Positions 36,002 through 45,546 are shown, numbered from the stretch's first letter. The stretch is DNA of 64,000 nt from Chromatiaceae bacterium (GCA_024235415.1 JACKML010000010.1:1-64000); one strand, 5' to 3'. Numbers and translations are program-made. The notes: a model not told the origin generated them from the letters alone.

Positions 36002-36883
36002 CTAGTCACTTCGCACCTGGCGCTGCCCCTCAGGTATGGCCGCACGGCCTGCGGCGTCCTGCATCCAGTCATTGAAAGCTGCCGGCAGCGGCGTGGCCTG
36101 TCCATTTTCGTGCCAGCCCTGCTGACGCGCCGTTGCGGTGATCGTCTGCAGCCGATCCAGGTCGAGCGGATGACTGCTGAAAAAGGCGGGCATCTCACCG
36201 CCGCCCGATCTCTCGCGTTCGGCACGCAGGATATTGAACAGCTCCGCCGCGCCACCGATGTGGCCGTACCGCTGGTGCACTGCACGCAGTGCCGCGGCGT
36301 CGGCCGCGCGTTCCATGCCACGGCTGTAGTGCAACTGGGTGTAGATTCCGGCACTGCCCAGCACCGCCAGGTCGGGGCTGCCGAGTAACAGACCAGTCAC
36401 CAACCGAATCGCCGCGCCCCGCCCGATACCGACGATGGGGTCGCGATGCAGCACATGGGCGATCTCGTGTGCCAGCAGCATCGACAGTGCGTTCTCGTGC
36501 GGCAGCGCCTCGACCAGGCCACGAAACAGCAGGATATTGCCACCAAGGGTCGCGAACGCATTGAAGGTGTCGTTGCCGCTGAAATGCACCCTGACCTGCA
36601 TGCCTTCGGGCAGATCCATATCCTGCCCAAGACGAGCTGCCAGACGGTCGAGGTAGGCCTGCAGTTCGGGGCCGGCATCACTGCTGAGCAGTTCCTTCGG
36701 CACCAGCGCCATTTCTTTTTCGAACGGCAGCAGGCCTGCCAGGCTGCCGGCGACCTGCCCCATCAGCCAGCCCAGGGCCACGATCAGCAGCACGGCGCCT
36801 CCGGCCAGGGTCGCGAACTCCTTCAGGGGATGGCGGTCGCTGGTGTTGATACCCTCGGGAATCTGCGGATTACGGTACTTCAC
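36002..36883 (-). CDS. M48 family metallopeptidase (single transmembrane anchor)
   Basis: A 293-residue zinc peptidase with an N-terminal membrane helix (about 24-50) and an M48 domain. The metal motif is HEIAH (His139, Glu140, His143); the third ligand is probably Glu in GMERAADAAALRAV. It resembles the Oma1/LoiP-BepA-like group of envelope quality-control proteases. ATG 36883 overlaps the stop of the upstream YbjQ-like gene (ATGA), so it is translated with it. Confidence 0.88.
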   Translation of the reverse strand: MKYRNPQIPEGINTSDRHPLKEFATLAGGAVLLIVALGWLMGQVAGSLAGLLPFEKEMALVPKELLSSDAGPELQAYLDRLAARLGQDMDLPEGMQVRVHFSGNDTFNAFATLGGNILLFRGLVEALPHENALSMLLAHEIAHVLHRDPIVGIGRGAAIRLVTGLLLGSPDLAVLGSAGIYTQLHYSRGMERAADAAALRAVHQRYGHIGGAAELFNILRAERERSGGGEMPAFFSSHPLDLDRLQTITATARQQGWHENGQATPLPAAFNDWMQDAAGRAAIPEGQRQVRSD

Positions 36884-37332
36884 CGGCTTGGCGTCGGGAT
36901 CAGCGCGGTGCCGTAGGCCAGCACCTCGACACTGCCGATGGTCTTGCCGGCACCCTTCGAGATCGAGGCAGTCTCGTATTTCACGTTGAACACCATCACC
37001 GCACCCAGGGTCCTGGCCTGCTGTTTCATGCGCAACAGCGATTCGCGGCGGGCGCGGTCGAGCAACGACTCGTACGAGGTGACGCGACCACCGAAAAGAT
37101 TGCGCAGCGCGGCCAGGAAGCGCTTGAAGTAATCGACCGAGACAACCGTGCTGCCGGTCACCAGGGCATGCTGATAATGCGGTTCTGCCGGCGGATAGCG
37201 CGAAGCGATGGCGGGCAGTGCATTGAGTCGCGCCTCGCGCTCGACGATCGAGCGGTAGTGACGGCGTTCGGCGTACTGCCCAAAGCCGTAGCCGAGGGCC
37301 AGCAGGACAAGCAGCAGGAGCAGGTCGTACAT
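36880..37332 (-). CDS. Membrane-anchored YbjQ-like (DUF74) protein
   Basis: The 150-residue product has an N-terminal transmembrane helix (LLLLLVLLALGYGFGQYA) and a YbjQ/heavy-metal-binding-like domain (about 55-145) with the VTSYESLLDRARRESLLRMKQQA and GAVMVFNVKYET family pattern. YbjQ forms pentamers of unknown function. It is a diverged copy of the adjacent YbjQ gene with an added membrane anchor, and precedes the M48 peptidase by a 4-base overlap. Confidence 0.83.
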   Translation of the reverse strand: MYDLLLLLVLLALGYGFGQYAERRHYRSIVEREARLNALPAIASRYPPAEPHYQHALVTGSTVVSVDYFKRFLAALRNLFGGRVTSYESLLDRARRESLLRMKQQARTLGAVMVFNVKYETASISKGAGKTIGSVEVLAYGTALIPTPSR

Positions 37333-37335
37333 GGC

Positions 37336-37650
37336 CTACTCCAGCACAACCGCCGTGCCGTAGACGTAGATCTCCGCCGCACCCTGGGCCACGCTGGAAG
37401 TGGAAAAACGCACGTTCAATATTGCATTGGCACCGACCGCCTCGGCCTGCTGCTGCATCCGCAGCATGGCCTCCTCACGCGACTCCTGCAGCAGCTCGGT
37501 ATAGCCCTTGAGCTCGCCGCCAAAGATGTTCTTCAGGCCGGCCATGATGTCGCGGCCGACGTGCTTGGCACGCACCGAACTCCCCTGTACCAGGCCCAGG
37601 TGCTCGACCACTCGACGCCCCGGGAGCAACTCCATATTGCTGATCAACAT
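37336..37650 (-). CDS. YbjQ family (heavy-metal-binding domain-like) protein
   Basis: A 104-residue soluble YbjQ family protein: GRRVVEHLGLVQGSSVRAKHVGRDIMA, GELKGYTELLQESREEAMLRM, GANAILNVRFSTSSVAQGAAEIYVYGTAVVL. The first gene of a three-gene reverse unit (YbjQ, anchored YbjQ, M48 peptidase), separated by 3 bases from the next gene. Despite the family name, no metal-binding Cys/His cluster is seen. Confidence 0.88.
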   Translation of the reverse strand: MLISNMELLPGRRVVEHLGLVQGSSVRAKHVGRDIMAGLKNIFGGELKGYTELLQESREEAMLRMQQQAEAVGANAILNVRFSTSSVAQGAAEIYVYGTAVVLE

Positions 37651-38194
37651 GACTTAAGTGTCCTCGATATCCAAGTAGCGACAGATCGGCCGATATTAGC
37701 AGTACGGCCATTCCGATATCGGCCGGCCAGGCAGTCGTGTGCGGCAGCGGGTCTGGCGCCCGGTAGCGCGGCAGCTGCATGCTGAACAACCCGCCGACGT
37801 CGACCCAGACGGCATGCTGGCGAAAACCGGCGCGCACCGTCAGCGCGGCGAACCCGTCGAACGTGTCCTTTCAGGCGTTCCCGGTGTGGATGCCACCGGC
37901 GGTCCTCCTTGCCGCCTGGCCGAACGCGGCGGACACCGGTCCTGAAAACGGCCGGGTAATCCATGGTTTCCCGAAACGGCCCGGCCATGACGGCCGGGTC
38001 TGGACGCAATAAGACGCTCTGAGCAGGGTTTTCGGTGCATCACCGGCCCGACATCGGGGCGCGACATTGATAGACTAGCGCATTCGAAAAAGTCGACCCG
38101 CGGTTTGCGCAAACGCAAAGCGCATCAGGCCGGCGATAGGTTAAACAGGCACTCGATCGCGACGCGGCGCCGATTCGGTGGACACACGGGCTCA
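37651..38194. other. Intergenic region with possible decayed coding sequence
   Basis: 544 bases between the YbjQ gene and rnfA. The reverse strand has a short plausible reading (about 37690-37870; FDGFAALTVRAGFRQHAVWV then LFSMQLPRYRAPDPLP) with no good start. Its frame runs into YbjQ, so it looks like a remnant or chance ORF. A GC-rich stem (CCCGGCC/GGCCGGG near 37978-37998) is present. The rnf promoter should be in the last 150 bases, but I see no strong match. Confidence 0.4.
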
Positions 38195-38776
38195 ATGACG
38201 GAATACGCACTCATCCTGGTCAGCACGGTTCTGGTCAACAACTTCGTCCTGGTGAAGTTCCTTGGCCTGTGCCCGTTCATGGGGGTGTCGCGCAAGCTCG
38301 AAACCGCGATGGGCATGGGCCTGGCGACCACCTTCGTGCTGACCCTGTCGTCGATCTGCAGTTACCTCGTCAACGAGTACATCCTGATGCCGCTGGGCGT
38401 CGAGTACCTTCGCACCATCGCATTCATACTGGTGATCGCCGTGGTCGTGCAGTTCACCGAGATGGTGATGCACAAGACCAGTCCACTGCTCTACCAGGTA
38501 CTCGGGATCTTCCTGCCGTTGATCACCACCAACTGCGCGGTGCTCGGTGTCGCACTGCTCAACATCCAGGAACAGCACGGCTTCGTCGAATCCGGCCTGT
38601 ACGGCTTCGGCGCGGCGGTCGGTTTCTCGCTGGTGCTGGTGCTGTTCGCCGCGGTGCGCGAGCGCGTCGCGGTGGCCGATGTACCAGAACCCTTCCAGGG
38701 CAACGCAATCGCACTGGTGACTGCCGGTCTGATGTCGATGGCCTTCATGGGCTTCGCCGGGCTGGTCAGCGGGTGA
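38195..38776 (+). CDS. rnfA: Rnf electron transport complex subunit RnfA
   Basis: Rnf couples ferredoxin:NAD+ electron transfer to ion movement across the inner membrane. RnfA is an integral subunit of 193 residues with about six helices and the NNFVLVKFLGLCPFMGVS and PLITTNCAVLGVALL signatures shared with RnfE. Cys in LGLCPF and TTNCA are positions that bind an intramembrane Fe-S cluster in known complexes. First gene of rnfABCDGE; rnfB starts 10 bases after its stop. Confidence 0.95.
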   Translation: MTEYALILVSTVLVNNFVLVKFLGLCPFMGVSRKLETAMGMGLATTFVLTLSSICSYLVNEYILMPLGVEYLRTIAFILVIAVVVQFTEMVMHKTSPLLYQVLGIFLPLITTNCAVLGVALLNIQEQHGFVESGLYGFGAAVGFSLVLVLFAAVRERVAVADVPEPFQGNAIALVTAGLMSMAFMGFAGLVSG

Positions 38777-38786
38777 GCCGGACCGC

Positions 38787-39344
38787 GTGATCACCGCCAT
38801 CCTCACCATCGCCGGACTGGCAACCCTGTTTGGTCTGATCCTCGGCTACTCGGCAATCCGCTTTCGCGTCGAGGGCGACCCGATCGCCGACCAGATCGAT
38901 GCATTGCTGCCGCAGACCCAATGCGGCCAATGCGGCTTTGCCGGCTGCCGCCCATACGCCGAGGCCATGGCGACCGGCGAAGCCGAGATCAACCGTTGCC
39001 CGCCGGGAGGCGAGGCGACCATGATCGCGCTGGCCGAGCTGCTCGGGCGCGACCCTGTCGCGCTGGAAGACGAGGCGGCGGCAGAGAAGCCCAAGTCGGT
39101 GGCCTACATCGTCGAAGACGAGTGCATCGGCTGCACCCTGTGTATCCAGGCCTGCCCGGTCGATGCCATCATGGGCGCGGCCAAGCAGATGCACACGGTG
39201 ATCACCGACGAGTGCACAGGTTGCGAGCTGTGCCTTCCGCCCTGCCCGGTCGAATGCATCCACATGCAGCCGCTCGGCGCCACGCCGCAGACCTGGAAAT
39301 GGCCGTATCCGGCAGATACCGTCACGGAGGCCGGACATGGCTGA
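38787..39344 (+). CDS. rnfB: Rnf complex ferredoxin-like subunit RnfB
   Basis: The 185-residue subunit has an N-terminal membrane anchor, the CGQCGFAGC...C cluster motif of RnfB (about 49-75), and two 4Fe-4S motifs (CIGCTLCIQACP, CTGCELCLPPCP). It accepts electrons at the cytoplasmic face. It starts with GTG at 38787, and its stop overlaps the rnfC start by 8 bases. Confidence 0.95.
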   Translation: MITAILTIAGLATLFGLILGYSAIRFRVEGDPIADQIDALLPQTQCGQCGFAGCRPYAEAMATGEAEINRCPPGGEATMIALAELLGRDPVALEDEAAAEKPKSVAYIVEDECIGCTLCIQACPVDAIMGAAKQMHTVITDECTGCELCLPPCPVECIHMQPLGATPQTWKWPYPADTVTEAGHG

Positions 39345-40911
39345 CGCGCGCAAGGACTGGTCGTTCCACGGTGGCGTGCACCTCGATGACCACAAGGCGG
39401 AATCAACCGGACAGCCCGTGCGCAGACTGCCGATACCGGATCGGCTGACGCTGCCACTGCACCAGCATATCGGCCTGAGCGCCGAACCCGTGGTGCGCGT
39501 GGGCGACCTGGTGAAAAAAGGCCAGTTGGTGGCGCAGGCCAGCGACTATGTCAGCGCATCGATCCATGCCCCGACCTCCGGACGCGTGGTCGGGATAGGC
39601 CCGCAGGCAGTCCCGCACCCGTCAGGCCTGTACGACGCCTGTATCGTGATCGAGTCCGACGGCAAGGATGCCTGGACCGACCTGCCGGAACCCATGACCG
39701 ACTACGCCACCTTGCCCACTGCCGACCTGCGCGAACGCATCCGCTGGGCCGGCATCGTCGGGCTCGGCGGCGCCGCCTTCCCGACGGCGGTCAAGGTCAA
39801 CACCAGCGGCCAGCGCCCGATCGACACCCTGGTCATCAATGCCGCTGAGTGCGAGCCCTACATCACCTGCGACGACATGCTGATGCGTGAGCAGGCGGCC
39901 GACGTGGTCGAGGGCATCGGCATCCTGCGCCATCTGGTCGGTGCCAGGCAGTGCCTGATCGGTATCGAGGACAACAAGCCGGAGGCCGCCGAAGCGTTGC
40001 GCCAGGCGCTGTCCACCAAGGCCGATACGGGGACCGAAGTCGTCGTCATCCCAACGCTTTACCCGAGTGGTGGCGAGAAGCAGCTGATCCGGCTGCTGAC
40101 CGGCCGCGAGGTACCTTCGCATGGGCTGCCCGCGGCGGTCGGCGTGTTGTGCCAGAACGTCGCCACCGCGGTCGCTGTGGCCGATGCGGTGCTGCGCGGC
40201 CGGCCGCTGATCGAGCGCGTGATCACGGTCACCGGCCGCGGTGTCCGCCAGCCCGGCAACTTCCGCGTGGCGATCGGCAGCGCCGCGGATTTCGTGATCG
40301 CGCAATCCGGCGGATACAGCGACGCGGTGCGGCAGCTGATACTCGGCGGCCCGATGATGGGCTTTGCGATGCAGCACGACCAGGTCCCGGTGACCAAGGC
40401 AACGAACTGCCTGCTCGCGGCCGCACAAGACGAGGTGCCCGCACACCCCGCGGAACGGCCGTGCATCCGCTGTGGAGAATGCGTCAAGGTGTGCCCGGCC
40501 CAGCTGCTGCCGCAGCAGATCTTCTGGCACGCCCGCGCCCACGACTTCGACAAGGCGCAGGACTACCACCTGTTTGACTGCATCGAATGCGGTTGTTGCG
40601 CCTATGTCTGCCCGGCGCACATCCCGCTGGTGCACTACTACCGTTTCGCCAAGACCGAGATCTGGGCGCAGGAACGCGAGCGCGAGAAATCGGACCTGGC
40701 ACGCCGCCGCCATGAGGCGAGGGTCGCACGCATCGAGCGTCTCGAACAGGAACGCAAGGCCCGCCTGCGCCAGAAGAAAGAGGCCCTGGAGCAGAAAAGC
40801 GGCGAGTCTGCTGCCGATCCCAAAAAGGCCGCCATCGAGGCCGCGATGCGACGCGTGGCTGCGAAGAAGGCGGCGCAACCCCCCGAACCCGAGACCCCAG
40901 GCGGCGAATAG
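39337..40911 (+). CDS. rnfC: Rnf complex NADH-binding subunit RnfC
   Basis: Peripheral subunit of 524 residues with an NADH/FMN domain like Nqo1 (GGAAFPTAVKVN) and a SLBB-like region. Two 4Fe-4S motifs follow (CIRCGECVKVCPAQLLPQQ and CIECGCCAYVCPAHIPL). The C-terminal 90 residues are a charged, coiled Glu/Arg/Lys/Ala tail (REREKSDLARRRHEARVAR), as in gammaproteobacterial RnfC. Overlaps rnfB; rnfD starts 3 bases after its stop. Confidence 0.95.
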   Translation: MADARKDWSFHGGVHLDDHKAESTGQPVRRLPIPDRLTLPLHQHIGLSAEPVVRVGDLVKKGQLVAQASDYVSASIHAPTSGRVVGIGPQAVPHPSGLYDACIVIESDGKDAWTDLPEPMTDYATLPTADLRERIRWAGIVGLGGAAFPTAVKVNTSGQRPIDTLVINAAECEPYITCDDMLMREQAADVVEGIGILRHLVGARQCLIGIEDNKPEAAEALRQALSTKADTGTEVVVIPTLYPSGGEKQLIRLLTGREVPSHGLPAAVGVLCQNVATAVAVADAVLRGRPLIERVITVTGRGVRQPGNFRVAIGSAADFVIAQSGGYSDAVRQLILGGPMMGFAMQHDQVPVTKATNCLLAAAQDEVPAHPAERPCIRCGECVKVCPAQLLPQQIFWHARAHDFDKAQDYHLFDCIECGCCAYVCPAHIPLVHYYRFAKTEIWAQEREREKSDLARRRHEARVARIERLEQERKARLRQKKEALEQKSGESAADPKKAAIEAAMRRVAAKKAAQPPEPETPGGE

Positions 40912-40913
40912 TC

Positions 40914-41957
40914 ATGCAGTTTGCAACCGGTAGTTCCCCGCACCTGGCGGGCCCACAGAGCGTGACCCGGGTCATGGCACTGGTGCTGCTCGCGCTCGTT
41001 CCCGGGACCCTGGCAATGCTGTGGTACTTCGGCTGGGGCCTGTTGATCAACCTGGCGATCGCCGTCATCACCGCGGTGGTCGCCGAGGCGGCGATACTGC
41101 TTCTGCGCGGGCGGCCGGTCGCCGCCACGCTGATCGACCTGAGCGCCGTGGTCACCGCCTGGCTGCTGGCGCTGGCGCTGCCGCCACTTCTGCCATGGTG
41201 GCAGACCGTGCTCGGCACCACCTTCGCCATCGTGATCGCCAAGCAGCTGTTCGGCGGCATCGGCTTCAACCCGTTCAACCCGGCAATGGCCGGCTACGTG
41301 CTGCTGCTGGTCTCCTTCCCGGTGACCATGACACGCTGGCTGCCGCCCGAAGTGCTCAGCGGCAACCTGCCGTCGCTGGCCGACTCGCTGCACATGATCT
41401 TCAGCGGCACGCCACCGGCCGGGCAGACCTGGGACGTGATCTCGGGCGCCACCCCACTCGACCAGATGCGTACCGAACTGTCACAGAACCGCATGATCAG
41501 TGAGATCCACAAGAGCCCCTTGTGGGGCGATTTCGGTGGGCGTGGCTGGGAATGGGTCGGCAACTGGTTCCTGCTCGGCGGCCTGTTCATGATCTGGCGC
41601 CGCGTGATCAGCTGGCGCATCCCCGCAAGCATGCTCGGCGCGCTGTTGCTGGTCGCGGGCCTGTTCTGGGCGATCGACCCCGAGACGCACCCGTTTCCCG
41701 CCTTCCACCTGTTCAGTGGCGGCGCCATCCTCGGCGCGTTTTTCATCGCCACCGATCCGGTGTCCGCCAGCACCACGCCGCGCGGCCAGCTGATCTATGG
41801 CGCGCTGATCGGCGTGCTGGTGTTCATCATCCGCACCTGGGGCGGCTACCCTGATGCAGTCGCGTTTTCGGTGCTCCTGCTCAACATGGCGGCGCCGACC
41901 ATCGATTACTACACCCAGCCGCGCATCTTCGGCCAGCGGAAGAGCAATGATGCGTAG
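40914..41957 (+). CDS. rnfD: Rnf complex membrane flavoprotein subunit RnfD
   Basis: The 347-residue NqrB-like membrane subunit carries covalent FMN on the Thr of SGATPLDQMRTEL. It has about eight to ten hydrophobic helices and the IGFNPFNPAMAGYVLLL and AFFIATDPVSASTTPRG signatures. Its 3' end overlaps rnfG by 11 bases. Confidence 0.95.
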   Translation: MQFATGSSPHLAGPQSVTRVMALVLLALVPGTLAMLWYFGWGLLINLAIAVITAVVAEAAILLLRGRPVAATLIDLSAVVTAWLLALALPPLLPWWQTVLGTTFAIVIAKQLFGGIGFNPFNPAMAGYVLLLVSFPVTMTRWLPPEVLSGNLPSLADSLHMIFSGTPPAGQTWDVISGATPLDQMRTELSQNRMISEIHKSPLWGDFGGRGWEWVGNWFLLGGLFMIWRRVISWRIPASMLGALLLVAGLFWAIDPETHPFPAFHLFSGGAILGAFFIATDPVSASTTPRGQLIYGALIGVLVFIIRTWGGYPDAVAFSVLLLNMAAPTIDYYTQPRIFGQRKSNDA

Positions 41958-42591
41958 CCTTCCGATCCTGATGTCCGGCCTGTTGCTCGGCCTGTTCGGG
42001 GTGATCGGCGCCGGCCTTGTCGGCCTCAGCTACGAGGGCACTGCCGAGCGCATCGCGCGCAACGAGCGCGAGGCCCTGCTGCAACAGCTGCAGGTGATGG
42101 TGCCCGCACAGCAGATCGACAACGACATGCTCAACGACGTGATCGACGTGTCGGCACCCGCCGAGCTGGGTGCACCGGAGACGCGCGTCTATCGCGCCCG
42201 GCACGGCGGCGTCCCGGTGGCAACGGTCTTCAGCCCGGTCGTCGCCCAGGGCTACAACGGGTCGATTCGGCTGATCGTTGCGATACGTTACGATGGCAGC
42301 CTCGCCGGGGTGCGCGTGCTGACCCATCACGAGACGCCGGGGCTGGGTGACAAGATCGAGATTGAACGCACCGACTGGATCCGCGGCTTCGACGGGAAAT
42401 CGCTCTCGGACCCGTCACCGTCGGGGTGGAAGGTGAAGCGCGACGGCGGCGTATTTGACCAGTTCACCGGCGCGACCATAACCCCACGCGCAATCGTCCG
42501 TGGCGTCAAGGCGAGCCTGGACTATTTCGCCGCGAACAAGACCCGGCTGTTCGAGACCGAACCGACCGTGACGGAGAAGAAGGATGGCTGA
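41947..42591 (+). CDS. rnfG: Rnf complex FMN-binding subunit RnfG
   Basis: The 214-residue NqrC-like protein has one N-terminal membrane helix (MSGLLLGLFGVIGAGLVGLS) and a periplasmic FMN domain. The covalent flavin site is the last Thr of FTGATITPRAIV; the HHETPGLGDKIE loop is typical. ATG at 41947 is preferred; a second ATG follows at 41950. It overlaps rnfD at the start and rnfE at the end. Confidence 0.94.
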   Translation: MMRSLPILMSGLLLGLFGVIGAGLVGLSYEGTAERIARNEREALLQQLQVMVPAQQIDNDMLNDVIDVSAPAELGAPETRVYRARHGGVPVATVFSPVVAQGYNGSIRLIVAIRYDGSLAGVRVLTHHETPGLGDKIEIERTDWIRGFDGKSLSDPSPSGWKVKRDGGVFDQFTGATITPRAIVRGVKASLDYFAANKTRLFETEPTVTEKKDG

Positions 42592-43267
42592 TGGCTACCG
42601 CAAGATCGTCCTGGACGGCCTGTGGAACAACAACCAGGCGCTGGTCGCACTGCTCGGGCTGTGCCCGCTGCTGGCCGTGTCCAACACCCTGATCAACGGC
42701 CTCGGCCTCGGCCTCGCAACGACGCTGGTGCTGGCGATGTCGAACGTCACAGTATCGCTGATCCGCAACTGGGTGCGCCCGGAGATCCGGTTGCCGGTGT
42801 TCGTGCTGATCATCGCGTCGTTCGTGACCACCGTCGAACTGGTGATGAACGCGCACTTCCACGGACTGTACAAGGTGCTGGGGATATTTATCCCGCTGAT
42901 CGTGACCAACTGCACGATCATCGGCCGCGCAGAGGCCTTCGCCTCACGTAATCCGGTGCCACACGCGCTGGTCGACGGCCTGTCGATCGGCGTCGGCTTC
43001 ACCCTCGCCCTGGTGGTGCTCGGCGGCAGCCGCGAACTGATCGGCCAGGGCACGCTGTTCGACGGTGCACACCTGATGTTCGGCGACGCCGCGCGTGACT
43101 GGCGCTGGTCGATCGGCGACGACTATCCCGGCATCCTGCTGGCTGTCCTGCCACCCGGGGCGTTCATGGGCCTGGGCATGATGATCGCGTTGAAAAACAT
43201 CATCGACAAACGCCTCAACCGCCGCCAACCGGCACCCGTGACCAACGCACAGGCGGCGACCGCCTGA
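42584..43267 (+). CDS. rnfE: Rnf complex membrane subunit RnfE
   Basis: The 227-residue protein has about six helices and is homologous to RnfA, with the LLGLCPLLAVSNTL and FIPLIVTNCTIIGRAEAFA signatures that hold the intramembrane cluster. It ends the rnfABCDGE operon. In the common gammaproteobacterial order nth would follow directly; here a reverse-strand hybrid kinase gene lies between. Confidence 0.95.
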   Translation: MADGYRKIVLDGLWNNNQALVALLGLCPLLAVSNTLINGLGLGLATTLVLAMSNVTVSLIRNWVRPEIRLPVFVLIIASFVTTVELVMNAHFHGLYKVLGIFIPLIVTNCTIIGRAEAFASRNPVPHALVDGLSIGVGFTLALVVLGGSRELIGQGTLFDGAHLMFGDAARDWRWSIGDDYPGILLAVLPPGAFMGLGMMIALKNIIDKRLNRRQPAPVTNAQAATA

Positions 43268-43299
43268 GCCGTCAATCGAGACCCATCAATCGAGAACCG

Positions 43300-45468
43300 T
43301 CAGCCGGCGTCTGCGGTCTGGTTGCACGCCACCCCGTAACGCTGGATCAACTCTTCGATGATGGCCGGATCGATCGGCTTGATAACGAATTCGTCCATGC
43401 CGGCACGCAGGCACTGCGCACGCGTCTCCTCGGCCGCATTCGCCGTGATAGCGATGATCGGCAGGTGCCTGCCCGCCTTTTCCTGTGCCCGGAAGGCACG
43501 CGTGAAATCGATACCGTCCAACACCGGCATGCGCAGGTCGATGAACGCCAGGTCGAATTCCTGCGAGCTGGCCGCCTGCAGCGCCGCGGCACCATCCCGT
43601 ACCAGCGTAACGTCACACCCGGTACGGCGTAGCAGACTGGCGATCAGCCTGGCATTCACAGTGTCGTCCTCGGCAACCAGCAGCCGTCCGGCCGTCACCG
43701 CCTCGGACGTGGCGGGCAGCGGCGGCGCTGCTTCCGCAATTTCCACCGCTTTGGTTTCTCCGGGGGCAATGATACCGGCCATCGCGGCCCACAGCTGTGC
43801 CGCATTGACCGGCTTGAACGCACGCCGCGCGGCCGCATCCGAGATAATCGGGCTACGTCTGGGGTAGTGCATGTAGACGATCGGCGTACCTTTGCCCAAC
43901 AGCCTGCGTACCAGATTGCCGATGCGTTCCAGATCGAGACCGCGCGGCGCATCCACGACCAGCACGACCCGGCGACCATCACTGCCCGGTTGGCTCTCAA
44001 GTGCGCCGAGCTGATCGATATTGCTGACCACCTGGGCCTGCATACCGGCCGCTTCGCACACCTCGACGATCGCGGCGGCGCTCTCCTCGTTCTGTTCGAA
44101 CACCAGTGCGTGCGCCCCGCGCAGCACGTTCGGCGGCAGCGGCGGGGCGAGCGCCTCCTCGATCAGCAGCGGCAGCTTGACCCAGAACACGCTGCCGTGA
44201 CCCTCCTCACTGCGCACACCGATGACTCCCCCCATCAAACGGGTCAGATCGCGCGCGATGGCGGTGCCGAGACCGGTACCCCCATAGCGCCGGGTCGACG
44301 AAGGATCCGCCTGCCAGAAGCTGTCGAATACCTTTTCGACGCGATCGGCGGGGATGCCTATGCCGGTATCGCGGATCAGGATCTCCAGATGCGACACCGC
44401 GATTTCCTCGTCGGCCGGCTGCACGCGCGCATGAACGCAGATATGCCCCTCCTCGGTGAACTTGGCCGCATTGCCGATCAGGTTGAACAGGATCTGCCGA
44501 AAGCGCAGCTCATCACCGAGGACCCGCTCCGGCACATCAGGGGCGACCCGGCAGATCAGCTCCACACCCTTGTCGAGTGCCTGGCTGCTCAATGCCCAGC
44601 AGGTCTCGTTCAGCGATTCACGAACGACAAAAGGTGCCGGCTTCAGCTCCAGTTTGCCGGCGTCGATCTTGGAGAGATCAAGGATGTCGCCGATCAGTGC
44701 CTGCAGGACATTGGCCGAGGCATTGATCGAATCCAGGTATTCGCGCTGCTCGTTATCCAGCTCGGTACGCTTGAGCAACCCGGCCATGCCGATAACACCG
44801 GACAACGGGGTACGCAGCTCATGGGTCATGTTGGCAAGGAAATCGCCGCGTGCCCTGTTCGCAGTCTCGGCCGCCTGCTTGGCCGTCTGCAGTTTGCGCA
44901 GCAAGGTGTATTCGTAGGCAGGCAGGACCACCAGGACCAGCGCCACGAACAGCACTTCCAGGGTCTGCGTCTGCCAATGCCCCAACATCGCCGCGACCAC
45001 GGTGTATGCAACCAGGCTGCAGACCGAGGCCAGCAACAGGTTGGTCCTGCCGTAACGCATCCCCTGCGACAGGAACGAGACGGCATAAAGCAGATAGAAA
45101 GGCCCGGTCGCGTTGCCAGTCAGATAGATGATCAGGGTGGTGCCACTGAGGTCGGCCAGGATGCTCATGTAGGTACGGGCCCGCCACAACTGTGGCCGCC
45201 GCACGGTGCTGTACAGGATCCCCGCGTACCACACCAGGTGCACCGCAAACAGCGCGAAGTACTGGTTCCAGGTGAATCCGTAGTCGCCGAACAGGTGAGC
45301 AGTCCCGAGAACCGCCACCATCAGCGCCCAGATCGACAGGCGGATCAGCGCCGACTGAAACTCCTGCGATTCGCGGATCTCCGCAGGGACGAGGTTGTAG
45401 AGCATCAGGTCCACCACGCGCTTTGTGTGCACCGGGCGGTCAAGCCACCCTGGCGCTGTTGCTATCAT
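43300..45468 (-). CDS. RpfC-like hybrid sensor histidine kinase
   Basis: The 722-residue protein has an RpfC-like N-terminal region with about five hydrophobic helices (residues 42-185). HisKA follows with His216 (ANMTHELRTP), then HATPase (LIGNAAKF, DTGIGIP, GGTGLGTAIARDL), a degenerate receiver (about 450-570, no acidic pocket), and an active receiver with Asp in LAFIDLRMP and a KPID end. No C-terminal HPt domain is seen, unlike RpfC. Start uncertain: ATG 45468 chosen; ATG 45405 also possible. No rpfF or rpfG is adjacent. Confidence 0.9.
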   Translation of the reverse strand: MIATAPGWLDRPVHTKRVVDLMLYNLVPAEIRESQEFQSALIRLSIWALMVAVLGTAHLFGDYGFTWNQYFALFAVHLVWYAGILYSTVRRPQLWRARTYMSILADLSGTTLIIYLTGNATGPFYLLYAVSFLSQGMRYGRTNLLLASVCSLVAYTVVAAMLGHWQTQTLEVLFVALVLVVLPAYEYTLLRKLQTAKQAAETANRARGDFLANMTHELRTPLSGVIGMAGLLKRTELDNEQREYLDSINASANVLQALIGDILDLSKIDAGKLELKPAPFVVRESLNETCWALSSQALDKGVELICRVAPDVPERVLGDELRFRQILFNLIGNAAKFTEEGHICVHARVQPADEEIAVSHLEILIRDTGIGIPADRVEKVFDSFWQADPSSTRRYGGTGLGTAIARDLTRLMGGVIGVRSEEGHGSVFWVKLPLLIEEALAPPLPPNVLRGAHALVFEQNEESAAAIVEVCEAAGMQAQVVSNIDQLGALESQPGSDGRRVVLVVDAPRGLDLERIGNLVRRLLGKGTPIVYMHYPRRSPIISDAAARRAFKPVNAAQLWAAMAGIIAPGETKAVEIAEAAPPLPATSEAVTAGRLLVAEDDTVNARLIASLLRRTGCDVTLVRDGAAALQAASSQEFDLAFIDLRMPVLDGIDFTRAFRAQEKAGRHLPIIAITANAAEETRAQCLRAGMDEFVIKPIDPAIIEELIQRYGVACNQTADAG

Positions 45469-45546
45469 TGGCGCGGATATTAGCAGTCCGCCGGCCGGCG
45501 CCGGTGACACGCATCACACGCCAGTCCACGAGGGCGGATCGTTGAC

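Noticed and set aside
37475..37837. Reverse ORF near YbjQ as a real gene
   Set aside because: Its 3' half overlaps YbjQ on the same strand in another frame and no start signal is present; noted instead as possible decayed sequence.
39622..40878. 418-residue reverse ORF
   Set aside because: Antisense of rnfC.
43867..45483. 538-residue forward ORF
   Set aside because: Antisense shadow of the hybrid kinase; composition is unlike a folded protein.
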